Below, in pieces: positions 36,601 to 47,700 of a DNA stretch of 64,000 bases. Within the stretch, counting starts at the first letter, position 1. Every line of letters starts with the position of its first letter. The stretch comes from Morchella semilibera. Lineage: Eukaryota; Ascomycota; Pezizomycetes; Pezizales; Morchellaceae. A program made the position numbers and the translations under genes. The stretch spans positions 606,751 through 670,750 of the forward strand of contig CM018610.1 in NCBI GenBank assembly GCA_009192285.1, read 5' to 3'. Under the pieces are notes generated by a model that worked only from the letters and a program-made list of their open reading frames with translations, did not search any database and was not told the DNA's origin.

Positions 36601-37055
36601 ACCCGAGATCTCCGATCAACTGTTGCACCGACTCCGAAGTCCCAATCTCCAGAATCTTGTGTGCATCTGCCAAAAATCGCTCCATTTGGTCCGCGGTCAG
36701 GCCAGAGAGGGGCCCACGGGCTGTGCGTGCACGACTTCCGAGTAGCTCGGACCAGCCTTTGTAGAGAGAGGTAGCACTAGTGGGATCCTCTGGCGGTCGA
36801 GGGATACTTGTATCGTGAGAGAATCGGCAAGTGTCGCCAAAACGGCAGTGGCCACGTGAGAGGAAGAAATTGCATGGAGGCTTTGGTGGGGGAGGGCCTG
36901 TAGAGGTGTGGGCATAGCGACAGTTGGGAAAGGCACAGCTACCAGTTCTCGCGAACTGGTTACAGACTCGTGTGCTGAAATAGTTTTTTAGTGACGAAGG
37001 TTATACATGGACTTAATAAAGGAGAATGATACTTTTGTCTTGGCAAAGACGCCAT
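30678..37055 (-). CDS. ZNFX1: ZNFX1-type RNA helicase (NFX1-type zinc-finger protein)
   Basis: Six exons give 2022 residues: 37055-37033, 36974-34869, 34809-33369, 33303-33203, 33138-30900 and 30836-30678. All phases agree. The 23-bp first exon supplies the start. Two CCCH fingers follow (C12, C21, C26, H30 and C42, C51, C57, H61). A helical region precedes an SF1/UPF1-like helicase: Walker A GPPGTGKS at 678-685, YTNHALDQFL, motif II EEAA at about 950-953, LIGDHLQLRPQ, and VDNFQ/GEEA with RINVLLSRA near 1190-1226, assembled across two introns. Cys-rich NF-X1 fingers run from about 1288 to 1560. The C-terminal RZ-type finger (WYTCANGH, GDCGM, CPECGAPIGG) is formed by the last splice. Family members act on RNA in small-RNA silencing (S. 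pombe Hrr1, C. elegans ZNFX-1) and antiviral sensing (human ZNFX1). The gene looks intact. Confidence 0.93.
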
Positions 37056-37730
37056 ATTGATCCGCTACAAGTATTCCCTATACTCTGCACGTGGATAAAA
37101 TTTATAGACGGCTAGTTGACAGTACTGCTCGGACTTTAGGGTAGATCTTCAAGATATGAATTGATGTCGGTGGTAGACAATATTGAATGTGAACTAGATG
37201 AGACAGCTAGCTTATGGTATGAAAGCTACCTATATATATATGAAAGGGAGGAAGTTAAAGATCACTTTGGAATCGAGAAACCTCACAAGAAAGCGCTTGG
37301 GTAACTAGAAACTCTGAGAATCATCATTTCTGTCCATGTTTGCTGGCTTTTAGCCCAGGGTCAACTTTCAGGCAGCTCACTTTCAAGAATTCAGGCAACC
37401 CACCACGCTGCCCTACGGTTGCGGGTAGCTACCTACTCTCGTTAGTACTGCCCATAGATGAGTCGTAGATACGCTGATCCCTGCATGCCTCATCGCACTA
37501 CAGGTTCGATAACCCCAGGGCCACCTATCTCGTGAGGGCGATTGATGTGAAGAGTGAGGTAATATTAGGCAGCAGCTTTCTGCTAAACCTCATCCATCAT
37601 CACTCGTAACTATGTGTTGTTTCCAAGCATAAAGGCTCTTTGTCCGGTAAATAATTGGCTTAAGGGTAACGTATAAGGCGCGCACCTCTCTTGTTTATCC
37701 TCCCACCTCTTATATTCGGGTAAATAAGAC
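37056..37730. other. Upstream region of the ZNFX1-like gene
   Basis: Presumed promoter; AT-rich runs such as TATATATATA occur near 37228-37240. No gene. Confidence 0.4.
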
Positions 37731-37856
37731 TACTCGCAACTTCATAGCGTTTCTGAACACAACCGCTATTACATGCCATACAAAAATGTAGTCTTGGCGG
37801 TTTTTTGGGTGTATGCAATATTAGTCGTGTTCAAAAACGCTATGAAATTGCGAGTA
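37731..37856. mobile_element. Fold-back MITE, TACTCGCAA-ended family
   Basis: Termini TACTCGCAAC and TTGCGAGTA are inverted. The arms continue as TTCATAGCGTTT..GAACAC and GTGTTC..AAACGCTATGAA, with a core of ACATGCCATACA and TGTATGCAATA. The ends are consistent with a TA target-site duplication. 126 bp, no coding capacity. Confidence 0.8.
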
Positions 37857-38528
37857 CTTATTGTTGCTGTGACATAAATATTTACGGCGGCGCTGACGGT
37901 ATGCAGTTTTTGCCAAGCCTCCAATCTTCAACTATCGCTCGGGCGGATGACTTTTGTAAGGTAATATGTCCTTGCTCTGGGGCGCACGGTCTCATCCGCG
38001 ATAGCAGGATAGTGTTCTGGTAGTCTATATACTTAGTCTAGACGGTTTTCTACTATTTTTGAGGTCTTTAGGATATCTTATTCGACAATAACAGGTTGTT
38101 CACGGGGTGTATAGGAAGAACAGAGTAGAGTTCTTGTATATACATACCTACTTTATAATTATAGGATGGTAATGTTGACTACTGCGAGATTCTGATTGAA
38201 TTTCCTGGGGTCAGGGATTAGTGTGGCGTACTGCATCTGGCTCTTGTTTCTCCCTGCATGGTGTGCTCACTGCGCATGCTCCAATCCAGTTCTGGACGAA
38301 TTTCTTTTAAAAAAAAAACAGATTAAAACATGTTGGTTTCCGTGACACGTACTCAAAGTTAATGAATGCAGTTAAAATATCGCCGAACGAGAGTCTATCA
38401 CATCGCGGCAGAGTAGGCTACATTAGTAGGTATGTACCTACATCTAGGTATACATGTTGAAGGAAGATAGACGAGAAATGTACCAATCAGTCGATTGAAT
38501 TGATTTTACTGGGTATAACCTGATATTA
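37857..38528. other. Spacer between fold-back elements
   Basis: No gene recognised; an A-run lies at about 38310-38318. Confidence 0.35.
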
Positions 38529-38644
38529 GAGACTTTGGGCAAATGGAGCCAGCTCTATATTTCGATTATCTGATTGGTAGGCTATGGGATCGGCATCAAG
38601 TAGGTTACCGGATGATGGAGCTGGCTCTATTTGCGCAAAGTCTC
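38529..38644. mobile_element. Fold-back element, GAGACTTT-ended
   Basis: Arms 38529-38556 and 38617-38644 (GAGACTTTGGGCAAATGGAG and its inverse) are inverted repeats of 28 bp with about three mismatches. 116 bp in total. Confidence 0.75.
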
Positions 38645-38798
38645 AAATATATATGTTCGAGTGGTGCAAGCGTGTCACGATCGCAATAGCTAGCAGCTTT
38701 GATGGATATACGGTCCAGTTTATAATATTCAGGAAGCACACATGTGAGAGTGGTATAAGATTCCCGCTTTTCAATTCAGTATGTAGGTACGTATTCAC

Positions 38799-38914
38799 TA
38801 CTCGCAAATTTCTGACGGACCGCTATTGCATGCCATACAAATACGCGCCAAGTCCAAAATTTACTATGGTATGCAATAGTGGCCCATTTCACAAACACCA
38901 GAAATTTGCGAGTA
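38799..38914. mobile_element. Fold-back MITE, TACTCGCAA-ended family, second copy
   Basis: The ends TACTCGCAAATTTCTG and CAGAAATTTGCGAGTA are perfect inverted repeats. The inner arms hold CCGCTATTGCATGCCATA and TATGGTATGCAATAGTGG. 116 bp, TA at both tips. Confidence 0.85.
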
Positions 38915-38943
38915 CAAAGTGGCCGTAGTAGCCCATCAACTAC

Positions 38944-39161
38944 CTGATAACTCGTCAGGCCGAATTTGAATCTGAGACACCTAAACCCTTTATGGTGGGG
39001 TGATGAATTTAACGCCCAGAATGTTTGAGTGGTAGTTTTTAAATTTTGGCATGCGTGATAGTTTGTAACATTGTATTGTTTCAATTTATTGCGCTGTTTA
39101 TATCACGATTACCTGTCTGGGTTTAGGTGTCTCGTTGTAATACTGCCTGACGAGTTATCAG
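38944..39161. mobile_element. Fold-back element D, CTGATAACTCGTCAGGC-ended
   Basis: The left arm 38944-38988 and right arm 39119-39161 are inverted (CTGATAACTCGTCAGGC against GCCTGACGAGTTATCAG; GAGACACCTAAACCC against GGGTTTAGGTGTCTC). TA occurs two to three bases outside each tip. 218 bp. Confidence 0.8.
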
Positions 39162-39164
39162 ATA

Positions 39165-39340
39165 CAGTCGTTCACCGTCTCTTGACGAATACTGGCAGTT
39201 GACGAACAGGGATTCCAAGTATGGCAAGAAGCAGTCGAGCAACAGCCAAGTTGCGAGATCTCCAGTCCTTTTAATTTATATTGGCCCGAAGTCCCCTGTT
39301 CGTCAACTGACAGTATTCGTCAAGCGACGGTGAACGACTG
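39165..39340. mobile_element. Fold-back element E, CAGTCGTTCACCGTC-ended
   Basis: Arms of about 47 bp at 39165-39211 and 39294-39340 are inverted: CAGTCGTTCACCGTC against GACGGTGAACGACTG, and TTGACGAATACTG/GTTGACGAACAGGG against their inverses. It begins directly after the TA that closes element D and ends at the first base of element F. Confidence 0.85.
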
Positions 39341-39464
39341 CCGTAGTATTTGAGAAAATTCGTTGCGCTGTAGCAGGGGTATGAGCCAACCAGATGTAGT
39401 ATTTAGATAGATTTAGTAGAGAAGACCCCTGCTGCAGCGCAACGAATTTTCCCAAATACTACGG
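39341..39464. mobile_element. Fold-back element F, CCGTAGTATTT-ended
   Basis: Arms 39341-39380 and 39425-39464 are 40-bp inverted repeats with two mismatches (CCGTAGTATTTGAGAAAATT, then CGTTGCGCTGTAGCAGGGGT). It directly abuts element E. A decayed relative is seen at about 49703-49756 (TTCGTTGCGCTGCAGCAGG). Confidence 0.85.
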
Positions 39465-40086
39465 TGTAGTTGGTAGCTAGGGTAAAGATGGAATGACAGG
39501 CGATTACATAGGTAGATATCGTTCCAAGAGCTATGTGTAGGTACTGGCCTATGCACGGATGACTTCCCGATTTTAGGGAGTCTGGGTCGATGGCGCGCAT
39601 GCAGCTGTGGCTTTCTTGAACGAGACATGCAACCTATTAGAGTCCCAGGAAAACTAGATGGTGGAGTAGGAAACATATTTTTCGGCACGACTTGGGCTGA
39701 GGATGTGATTTGTGCTTCTGGAACCTGCAGGGCTTGTTATTGCACCCCTTGTGTGCATGAGGGCGCCTTGTGACACCAGCGCACCCCCTCCTGGAAGTAT
39801 GTATTCTACCTCCCATCCCGTTGTCGACTCCGCATTCTTATAGTGTAAATCTTGAGGCTCACTCTGATATTCAAGACGATTCACAAAAACCACGGGCTAC
39901 GGAATTTATTACAACCAGTCGGATCACCAGATCAATAATTGTCGATCCTACTCTCATAAAGTTCGGACTAGCCAATATTGATCCTAGCTTCTACACTACT
40001 TCGTAGGTATTGCTGTCAGCTTCGTTTATTTAACTCCTAATAATGCTGGTGGTTTAACAGGACTAGGGCACGATCACACCGTTACC
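39465..40086. other. Intergenic upstream of the polytopic membrane gene
   Basis: A frame at 39770-40006 has no recognisable family. Probably promoter and spacer. Confidence 0.35.
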
Positions 40087-41951
40087 ATGACCTATTATCC
40101 TCGCAACACTCAAGCTCTTTCCACCTGTCGGTATGCAGTTATACTCGTTCTACTCTCGATTTTCAAAACAATTAGCGCTCAAGAAGGCGCCCCCGACCTT
40201 CCATTGTTATCACCAAGAAGGCTGCATTATGTCACAAACCCTAACGGTACTGTCCCTCCTGTACAGAGGATTTGGGGTATGTCTATCGGAAAGTCGAGCT
40301 GCCAGGATACCTATCTTCAGATCCTTCAAAACTCCGACGAGTACGACAAAGCCGCTTCGTCAGCTGCAACTACAGTCATGACCCTGGTGCCTGCTATGTT
40401 AACATTCGCGGCGATGCCAATGGCTAGTATCCGATCGCTCAACTTCATCAATACAAGACTGGCATTATTTACCAGCGCCCTGACATTAGGCCTGACAATG
40501 ACATATAAAAAGACTTTGGCAGATGACAAGACACTTAAGGTTAAGGAGATATGTGAACCTGATCATATCGAAAGATACGGTATAAAGCCCTCCCTGACTA
40601 GCTAAGACTGCCTATTGGGGGCTTACACCTTATCAGGCGTGGGTGGTACTCCTGACGTGAACGGTGTTCAACTGTCGGGGGAGATTGATGAGCTGGCACG
40701 ACTCTACGATGAAACAGGCGCTGTGAAGGCTGCAGAGGACGAAGCACCGATCGCGAGAGTGTGGGATAACAAAGAGCTTCGCCGTCTGGCATCGGAGATC
40801 CACGGAAACAAAAAATCAATTTACATCAGTTTAGTCATAACAACGTCCAATGTGATACAAATTCTGCTCTTCGGCACACTTGTGCGAGCACTTCCTAAGA
40901 TTGAAGAGATACGATTTATATGGGGCTGTCCCGAGACTACCACGATAATATTTAACTCCTGGCTGTCAGTAACTGCCGTACTCTCAGCAATTATTCGCAC
41001 GATTGCAGTATCTTCATTGGCCAAACATGACGAAGTCCTGCATATTTCGCCAGAGTTGGGTCGGCCTATTGTGCCCACAGATGAACCGCCGTGCGATCAA
41101 TGCTCAGTCATAAATCTAAACTATAGCAAGGAGGGACCTTGGGGGGTGTTCACCCGGGCATCTGATCGTGTTAATGAATTCGGGAGATTCTTTTTCCGGT
41201 GCAAGATGTATGAGACTAGAATCCCAGAGTATAGGGTATTAGCTAATTCGAAACTTTCAGACCTAGTTTAAGGTTTCTCAAAATGACTTGGCTGCAGCGT
41301 ACCTTCCAGAGACTGGGTCAGCCACACCCGAGGATAGTTGTCATCAAGAAGGCACATCGGACGGCGAATTGGTCGGACGAAGTCAAAACAGCTCTTGATG
41401 GAATCGTCCAGTCTGCATCCATCTTGGCGCTCACGTTCATGTTCGGAAGTATCTGGGGGGGTTCTCTTGAGTGGACAGTCCTATTTGTAGCAGCATTCAT
41501 GTGCGTCATGTGGATCTCGAGGACAGTCAGTCTAGTTGTGGGAAGATACCTTGAAACCAGTACAGGAATGACTGTGATAATGCATGAAACCGAAAAGGAG
41601 AAAACAGCAATCCTACGGATATTGACAGGAATGCCAGCAGCCTTTGTCGAAAATAAATCTAACAGCTCCAAGTTCTGGCACGGCTATAAATTGAGGAATA
41701 AGTGCGAAAATTGCAAGACGACCCTTGAGCAAGAGTGGGAGGATAAGACCGCCCCAGGCGTTTTCTATGGGTTGGTATTCGCGATAATCTCGGGAGCGGG
41801 GATATTCATATGTTTTTTGGCTGTAACACTCCCATTCGATGCACCATTTCTACCGCATCCATATGAATGGAAGAATTACAGAGTTGCGACCTCTGTATCT
41901 CTGACACTTGCAGTCACATACGCAGTATGTTTCGCTTTTGAGTTTAGGTGA
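40087..41951 (+). CDS. Polytopic fungal membrane protein of unknown function
   Basis: Three exons (40087-40579, 40637-41235, 41298-41951) join in phase through introns of 57 and 62 bp, the first with a clear CCCTGAC branch site, giving 581 residues. A signal peptide (CRYAVILVLLSIFKTISAQ) is followed by a SSCQDTYLQIL segment and then hydrophobic SAATTVMTLVPAMLTFAAMP. Further membrane segments follow in exon 2 (SIYISLVITTSNVIQILLFG, FNSWLSVTAVLSAIIRTIAV) and exon 3 (ILALTFMFGSIWGG, TVLFVAAFMCVMWI, GLVFAIISGAGIFICFLAV, VSLTLAVTYAVCFAFEF). About eight membrane spans are expected. The SAATTxMTLVPAMLTF pattern recurs in Pezizomycotina membrane proteins that have no assigned role. The gene looks intact. 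The second intron's donor (GTATTA) is the least certain boundary. Confidence 0.75.
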
Positions 41952-43103
41952 GCTACAGCTACGAGATATCAATGTGGACACGCTGACTCGTAGGATTCAG
42001 AAGTGTTTTCATTTCCGACCTTATTCACTATGAGGTAACGAAGGGGGAACGGCGCCGGAGCACTCTACGAGCCAATTCGATAGGCTTACCCGCCCCTACA
42101 CAGACAGTTTAAGTAGAACCGAACTGGAAATCGAGCCTTCTAGGTGGCTCCAGATCATTACACGAAAACGTGATTATTAGCGGCTTATCCAGAGTCAATC
42201 TTGACAACATCTATATCGCTCAAGGAGTGCGGCTCCTTTTTATTAAATTTAACTCCCTGGTCTCGGACCCTGCTTATGGCTGGGGACATCTTCTTTGATC
42301 TATATTTTCAGTTTTTTCCCTTGGCACTTGTTTTTGTATTATAAGAATGAACCTCATTTTTTTTTATAAGGTGCCCGTACGGTTGTGTGCGGTGCTTCTC
42401 TCGGTCACACACTATACCATGTTAATTCAGAGGTCCTACCTAACCATAGCTGTTATGAGTAGAAAAAACGAAGACCATACCGTATTTTTCCACTGGAAGA
42501 CACCACTCACTACACAGCGTAGGCCACAGTACCTAGTTAATCTGAGTCGGAGGAAGTCGGTCTCCTCCAGTAGAACAAGATGGTATATACTTGATACTTG
42601 CAATGATTATGTCATTTTGAGTGTTTAATAATCAAACTCATCTCTACACGAGCCATATATGCGCTGTTTACCGGGTGCTTGAGGGGGTGTGGTACCGCAA
42701 AACATGGTACGCTATATCAGAGATAATGTAATCTTTACTGGAACCTGAATATCGATCGATGTTCAAAGGCTCTAGTTGCTTTATACCCACCCCTATTGAA
42801 ATAATACCGCAAAAACTCGAAAAATTAGCTACCTCCGGCCAGGGATTACCTCCTTCACGGTTTGTTGAAGGGCGTAGATCAGGTCTGCTTATAGCAATTT
42901 TGATCTCATATGCATAGCCAATTTTTCGAGTAATGGCGGTAGGCCAGAACCCCCAATAGCTCACCCAAGGCTATTACACATAGAAGCAAACATGACTCAA
43001 GCTCACTTCTATTGCCGAGGTTTATCACTTCGGTCGTCGCATTATGCCACAATACCCGAATTGGAGAGATTTCCCTCAGTTCAGTTCTTCGCGTCAAGGG
43101 TGG
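41952..43103. other. Intergenic, no gene recognised
   Basis: A 93-codon frame at 42347-42628 has no family or splice support. AT-rich, with T-runs near 42358. Confidence 0.4.
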
Positions 43104-43262
43104 TATCTCTTAGGCTGTCAATATTGACCCCCCTAAAATAGAGGAATGAAAGTTTTATAGGAGATCTATTATTTGATAAGGGAGACAGCGGGGTCTATTA
43201 GTAAAGCCACACTGGATTTGCTTGCTCTGAGGGGGTCAGCATTTTACGGATAGACTAAGGGA
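43104..43262 (+). mobile_element. Fold-back family R2, copy 1
   Basis: Terminal inverted motifs (CTGTCAATATTGACCCCC at the left, GGGGGTCAGCATTTTACGGATAG at the right) enclose a body shared with 45672-45843: GGAGATCTATTATTTGATAAG, then TAGTAAAGCCACAC. Confidence 0.65.
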
Positions 43263-44219
43263 TAAGGCGCCGGTTACTTGTTCTGGGCCACCCCACAATG
43301 TACCGCCAAAAATGCGGGGATTTTAAATGGGAGCAACCAATTATCATCAATCACACACCAGCCTTAGCGCACCAAATTTGTATGGGGAAAAAAGTCTGAA
43401 GAACTTTCATATACCTTCACTCAAAAAATATAAATATTGCTAAAAATACAAAAAAAAGAACTGCAGAATAGCGCTGACTCCCAGCTTCCCCTAGATAAAA
43501 TTTTGAGCTCATAAGCCCTTGTGGGAAACATTTTTTGGTGGAGTTGGGTGCAAACAATAGTCAAATTGCAGTCTCAGAGGCTGCGTTGCAAAAGATGGGG
43601 GGCAACCTATTCAAGTACCTTTTCTGGCGTCAAGTATCATTTTCTGGTGCCAAGTATCATTTTCTGCAGCTTCAACCAATCATACTGCCAAAAAAATGTT
43701 CTTCAGAATAACCCACAACCCCCGGTACATACAGCCACTCTTCAAAGGTGTTCGTGGTTCGTATAAGATGGTCGGTGCTCGGTGTGGCTTACAGAGTTGT
43801 ACCAAAGAACTCAAATGTATCTATAGAGAATAAAAACACCATGAACACCTATTACTGTTTTTAGCCTCCATTAAGTACTGGTGGCTTGAGATTTTAAACA
43901 TTTCGATCCACAGTTTGATAACTGACTTGAGCCGGACATGTCATATTAAATCCGAATCACGAACACTCTTGATGGGTGGCTGTATATATGGCGCGAGAAG
44001 GCATAGGGGGTGGGTGTGTAAACCTCAGAGGAATTTTTTTTGTATGGGAATTAGACCGTTAGGCTAGGCACTAGTACAATTATGGGAGTAGATCTCCCAA
44101 TTTCTATAGATTGATTACATCTACCCTCCATAGCTTCTCGAGCCATGAGTTGGGCCAACAGATATACAACGGGTGATATGGAGCCAAAAGTAATTCCATA
44201 AACGGTAGTGAGTCAGTTT

Positions 44220-44465
44220 GCCACCGGTGGTGAATTGTGGTTTCAGTACTGAGCCACAGTCCATGTGCCAGGATATCGGTGCTATACTTCATTAGTAAAT
44301 GTCGAATCATTAATGCCAATATTTATGAATGTTTCCCACCGGTGGTGAAATTCCCCACCGGGGACAACAGAACTCATATATTGGCATTATATAGCCCCTT
44401 TTGGCCCAAAGGTCTGCGCTCTTATCCATTTTAAGGGTATTGTTTTCACCACCGGTGGTAAAATG
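44220..44465. repeat. Three copies of the palindrome CCACCGGTGG
   Basis: The 10-bp palindrome occurs near 44221, 44339 and 44450. The middle copy is followed by a second half-like CCCCACCGGGG. TGAAATT/TGAATT follows on one side and TTTTCAC precedes the last copy, so the outer arms are inverted. Confidence 0.6.
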
Positions 44466-44582
44466 ATTTACTATCATTGGTAAAATTACTTTTGGCACAT
44501 TTACTGGTGCAACGCTCCCCAGATCATACAATGAACGAGCTAAACAAAAAGAAAAGGTATGCAGCTGTTTGAAATATTGACT

Positions 44583-44768
44583 CTGGCAGCGAATATAATT
44601 CTTGTCATATCTCCTTGTAATACAGGAGGGAATTTAATAGCCCTTTTATAACAATAATAGCCTTGGAAAACAACAGTAATGACACAATATAAGAGTGGTC
44701 TAGACCTTGCCACAATTATTACATTGGGGGATATATTTTTCCCGGCTCGCAATGATAATCTCAACAGC
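44583..44768 (+). repeat. Dispersed repeat family R1, copy 2
   Basis: Partner of 21163-21340 in the same orientation. Confidence 0.7.
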
Positions 44769-45671
44769 AGCCATTTCGCAGGCACCGAATGATACGAGGT
44801 GACGCACCTCCGTCTCTCTGCGCCCTGAGCACTATGTCTTGCTCAGTTCATTTTGCAGGTGTTGACATACTCCCAGGCACTTGCCAGCGCTGGTGCAACC
44901 CTGGATGGCTGGTAAGCGCCTTCCCACCCCAAAGACCAACCCATCCGCGGGTAGACGGCCTGCACAACGAGAAAATAGCAGTTTCTACCCCTCCCTAAGC
45001 GTGAGGGAGGGTGCTTGGCAGTACCGGTGTCAAGGGGAACGTCGAGGAGGAATGATTTTACTCGGGTCTCGGCTTGATTTATAGTGCAACATGTTGATAA
45101 CAGGTGGTTTGCGCATCAGAAAAAAACAAATCTCTCCGGTATGAGACACCTCGCTCCGGACGTATGTAGCACACAGCCAGAATCCTATCCTTGTATCAAG
45201 AGGACAAAAACCTAATTAAACGAGAAAACAGAAATGTGATGCAAAGCAAAAGACATCATGCATTCTGCTGGAGCAGGAGGGCAGGAAATTTGGGAGTGGG
45301 GGCAAACTTTTGTTGGAACAGGAATATTCTTCGCCCCGGGGGACCTAACCCTGAACTACTTGTAGTGATAAATATCTCATTTTCTGGCGAATTGTGTTTG
45401 CGCCGCATCCGGCTCACCTAGGGCCCAGACGAGACCAAATCTTTTAGACATGATGCGTTTGTGGGTGTGGTTTAGCTATGATAAAAATGATAAATTTATA
45501 CTGTATTATTTCAAGCAATAAATATTTCATTCATCTTTCACTAGATTTATTCCCTAGTTTCTCGAGCCAAATCTTGCACGAGACTCTCTATATATAATCC
45601 CAAGGAAAACCTCTAGTAGAAAGATATAGCGTTGACTTATAAAGAGCCCTGGAACCAAAACCCATAGAACT

Positions 45672-45843
45672 CAACAGAAATGCTGACTAACCCTACTTCA
45701 ATTGCTGATCCGGTGATATAGGGGTTGAATTTGTATGGGAGATCTATTATTTGATAAGAAAGATAAGAGGATCTGTTAGTAAAGCCACACCAAATTTGCT
45801 TTTTTTTGGTGGGTCAGCATTTTGGTGACGGTTTAAGGGATAG
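45672..45843 (+). mobile_element. Fold-back family R2, copy 2
   Basis: The left AAATGCTGACTAACCC and right GGGTCAGCATTTTGG ends are inverted. The body matches copy 1 (GGAGATCTATTATTTGATAAG, TTAGTAAAGCCACAC). Confidence 0.65.
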
Positions 45844-46409
45844 TTCCATGTCCTAACATGCTGTGAAATAGAGGAAAAACGTTCCTATTTCCAGTTAGGT
45901 TATATTTTTTGGTATTATTATTTTTTCCTTCTGTGTTTGTCGCGGGTGGCGGAGGAAGAGATGAGAGGTTCTGGGAATAAAATAGTGTGATATCATCAGA
46001 GCCGTGAGGCTATATGTAATTAATGAGTTAAACAAAAAAACATGCCAGAACCATGAAAGGTCACTCGCTCAGTCTCGGTCATGAACTATCACTCGCCCGC
46101 CATCTCCAATCTCTTACTCCCGTCCCCTGCCCATTTATTGATTTTATACCCGTCCCCTGCCTAGTATTTTGGTGTAGGCAATGTAGGTGTAGGCATTGAC
46201 GGTGCAGGTGGCCCACCCTGCCTCTGACGGGGTGGACCTACTTGTGGACATCGGACGTAGGAAGTAGGAAGTTGGATGCGTATGTACGCCCCATCCGCAG
46301 GGCTAGTATACTAGTAATACACAAATAAACAGAAAATCCATGTAGTCAGTTTTGAGGTTTCGCTTTTTTGTGTCCAACTATGCGCTAAGTACCTTAGAAC
46401 GAGTTGAAT
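45844..46409. other. Intergenic, no gene recognised
   Basis: AT-rich, with a duplicated CCCGTCCCCTGCC motif near 46121 and 46149. Confidence 0.35.
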
Positions 46410-46539
46410 ACTACTATTTCCATGTCGTTTCCGAACACGACTGCTATTGCATACATACACACAAAAAAGTGCCAAGTCCCCCTATTTGTATGGTATGCAA
46501 TATTGGTCGTGTTCGGAAACGTCATGGGGGACGAGTAGT
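46410..46539. mobile_element. Fold-back MITE related to the TACTCG-ended family
   Basis: The arms TTTCCGAACACGACTGCTATTGCATAC and the inverse GTATGCAATATTGGTCGTGTTCGGAAAC are nearly perfect. The right tip is GACGAGTAGT and the left tip ACTACTATTTCCATG. Core and tips match 37731-37856. Confidence 0.75.
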
Positions 46540-47539
46540 CCGTTTGTAGGTGGGTTTATGCATTCACTGGCGTTGTCTGGAGGGCCGGGGTGCTTAAGAG
46601 GGTGCATCCCTCAGGATATCAGTATGCTTAGTATCCAGCATCTCCAAATTGTGACCTACGAAGTACATTAAGGCCTCTAAACCACGAAGGGATCCATATG
46701 CGTGGCTTCATGCACTCGCACAATGCGACATTCTCGTTGACGCATACCGGAAGACCGCTCTAGTGCGCGGCCGATTCATCAGATTTGATGTAAAGGGCCA
46801 CCCGTCCAGAAGCTAATGCTAAGTTGGATTGTCAAAACGGCAGATAAAGGTGTAAGCACAAGCCCCTCTTAAAGTTAACATCTTCTGGTTTGGTTGTACT
46901 GGTTGTTGGTAGGTCACCTTATTCATACTGTTTGAGCTTTGAAGTGGTATTGCGATTTCCAGGACGGTTGTCGGTTGTTCCTCGAGAAAAAAAAAATTGA
47001 AGCTCCTCATCTGGGTCTCTTAGACATAAGGAGATTCGTTACATGTTGGATATGTTCCTACCCTATAGCAACACTGGCCGCAATGTCTAGGATGGCCGGA
47101 TCATGAACCTGATTATTTTTTGCCTCTGCCGACGCCTAGGGCGACCAACAACCGCCCTGGAAATCTCAATAATAGTGTAGATATCAATCCCCACGTTGGA
47201 CTTCGAAAATAATAATTGTATCGGGATGGCTAGTCTTACAGACTGAAGGAAGCTCGAGCCCATAAACAACCGCAGGTTTAAGGCTTGAGGGCCAAATGTG
47301 TGAGCTATGTCTCACCTGTTATGGGGATTAACCATTTAGTTCACCAGCTCTACAGGTTTTGGGCACGGTCCTACTCGGATATTTCCTTGAGCCACCTCGA
47401 ACACAACTGACTACCTGTTCATTGGATCACGTCAAATATTGATCAAGACGCACATGCGGCCAAATTCAAAGTGGCCACACCATTTATCATCTTTGTGGGT
47501 AGGGCGCCCACCTGGCTAAATTGACGACTTGGTCAACGG
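46540..47539. other. Intergenic, no gene recognised
   Basis: Only short frames without resemblance to known families. Confidence 0.35.
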
Positions 47540-47700
47540 AGGATTCCTTCGTTTATCAAAAAACTCCTACCCCCCTAGCCCCTGAAAAGGCAAAGTGTTG
47601 TGACTTTACTAACAGATCTTGTTATCTCTCGTATCAGATAGTTGATCTCCCATCCAAGTTTAGTTATATAGGGGAGCCAGCATTGACAGACTAGGATAAA
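47540..47700 (-). mobile_element. Fold-back family R2, copy 3 (inverted, decayed)
   Basis: GACTTTACTAACAGATCTTG..TATC..GATCTCCCAT is the reverse complement of the R2 body, and a GGGAGCCAGCATTGACAGACTAGG end follows. Confidence 0.5.

Larger units (their letters stand above)
43263..45671. other. Intergenic with short repeats
   Basis: A 22-bp direct repeat (ATTTTCTGGTGCCAAGTATC type) occurs about 2.5 times at 43619-43667. The CCACCGGTGG palindromes (44220-44470) and the R1 copy (44583-44768) are listed separately. No gene recognised. Confidence 0.45.

Noticed and set aside
37501-37520. GGTTCGAT..ACCC resembling a tRNA T-arm
   Set aside because: No acceptor, D or anticodon stem can be formed around it.
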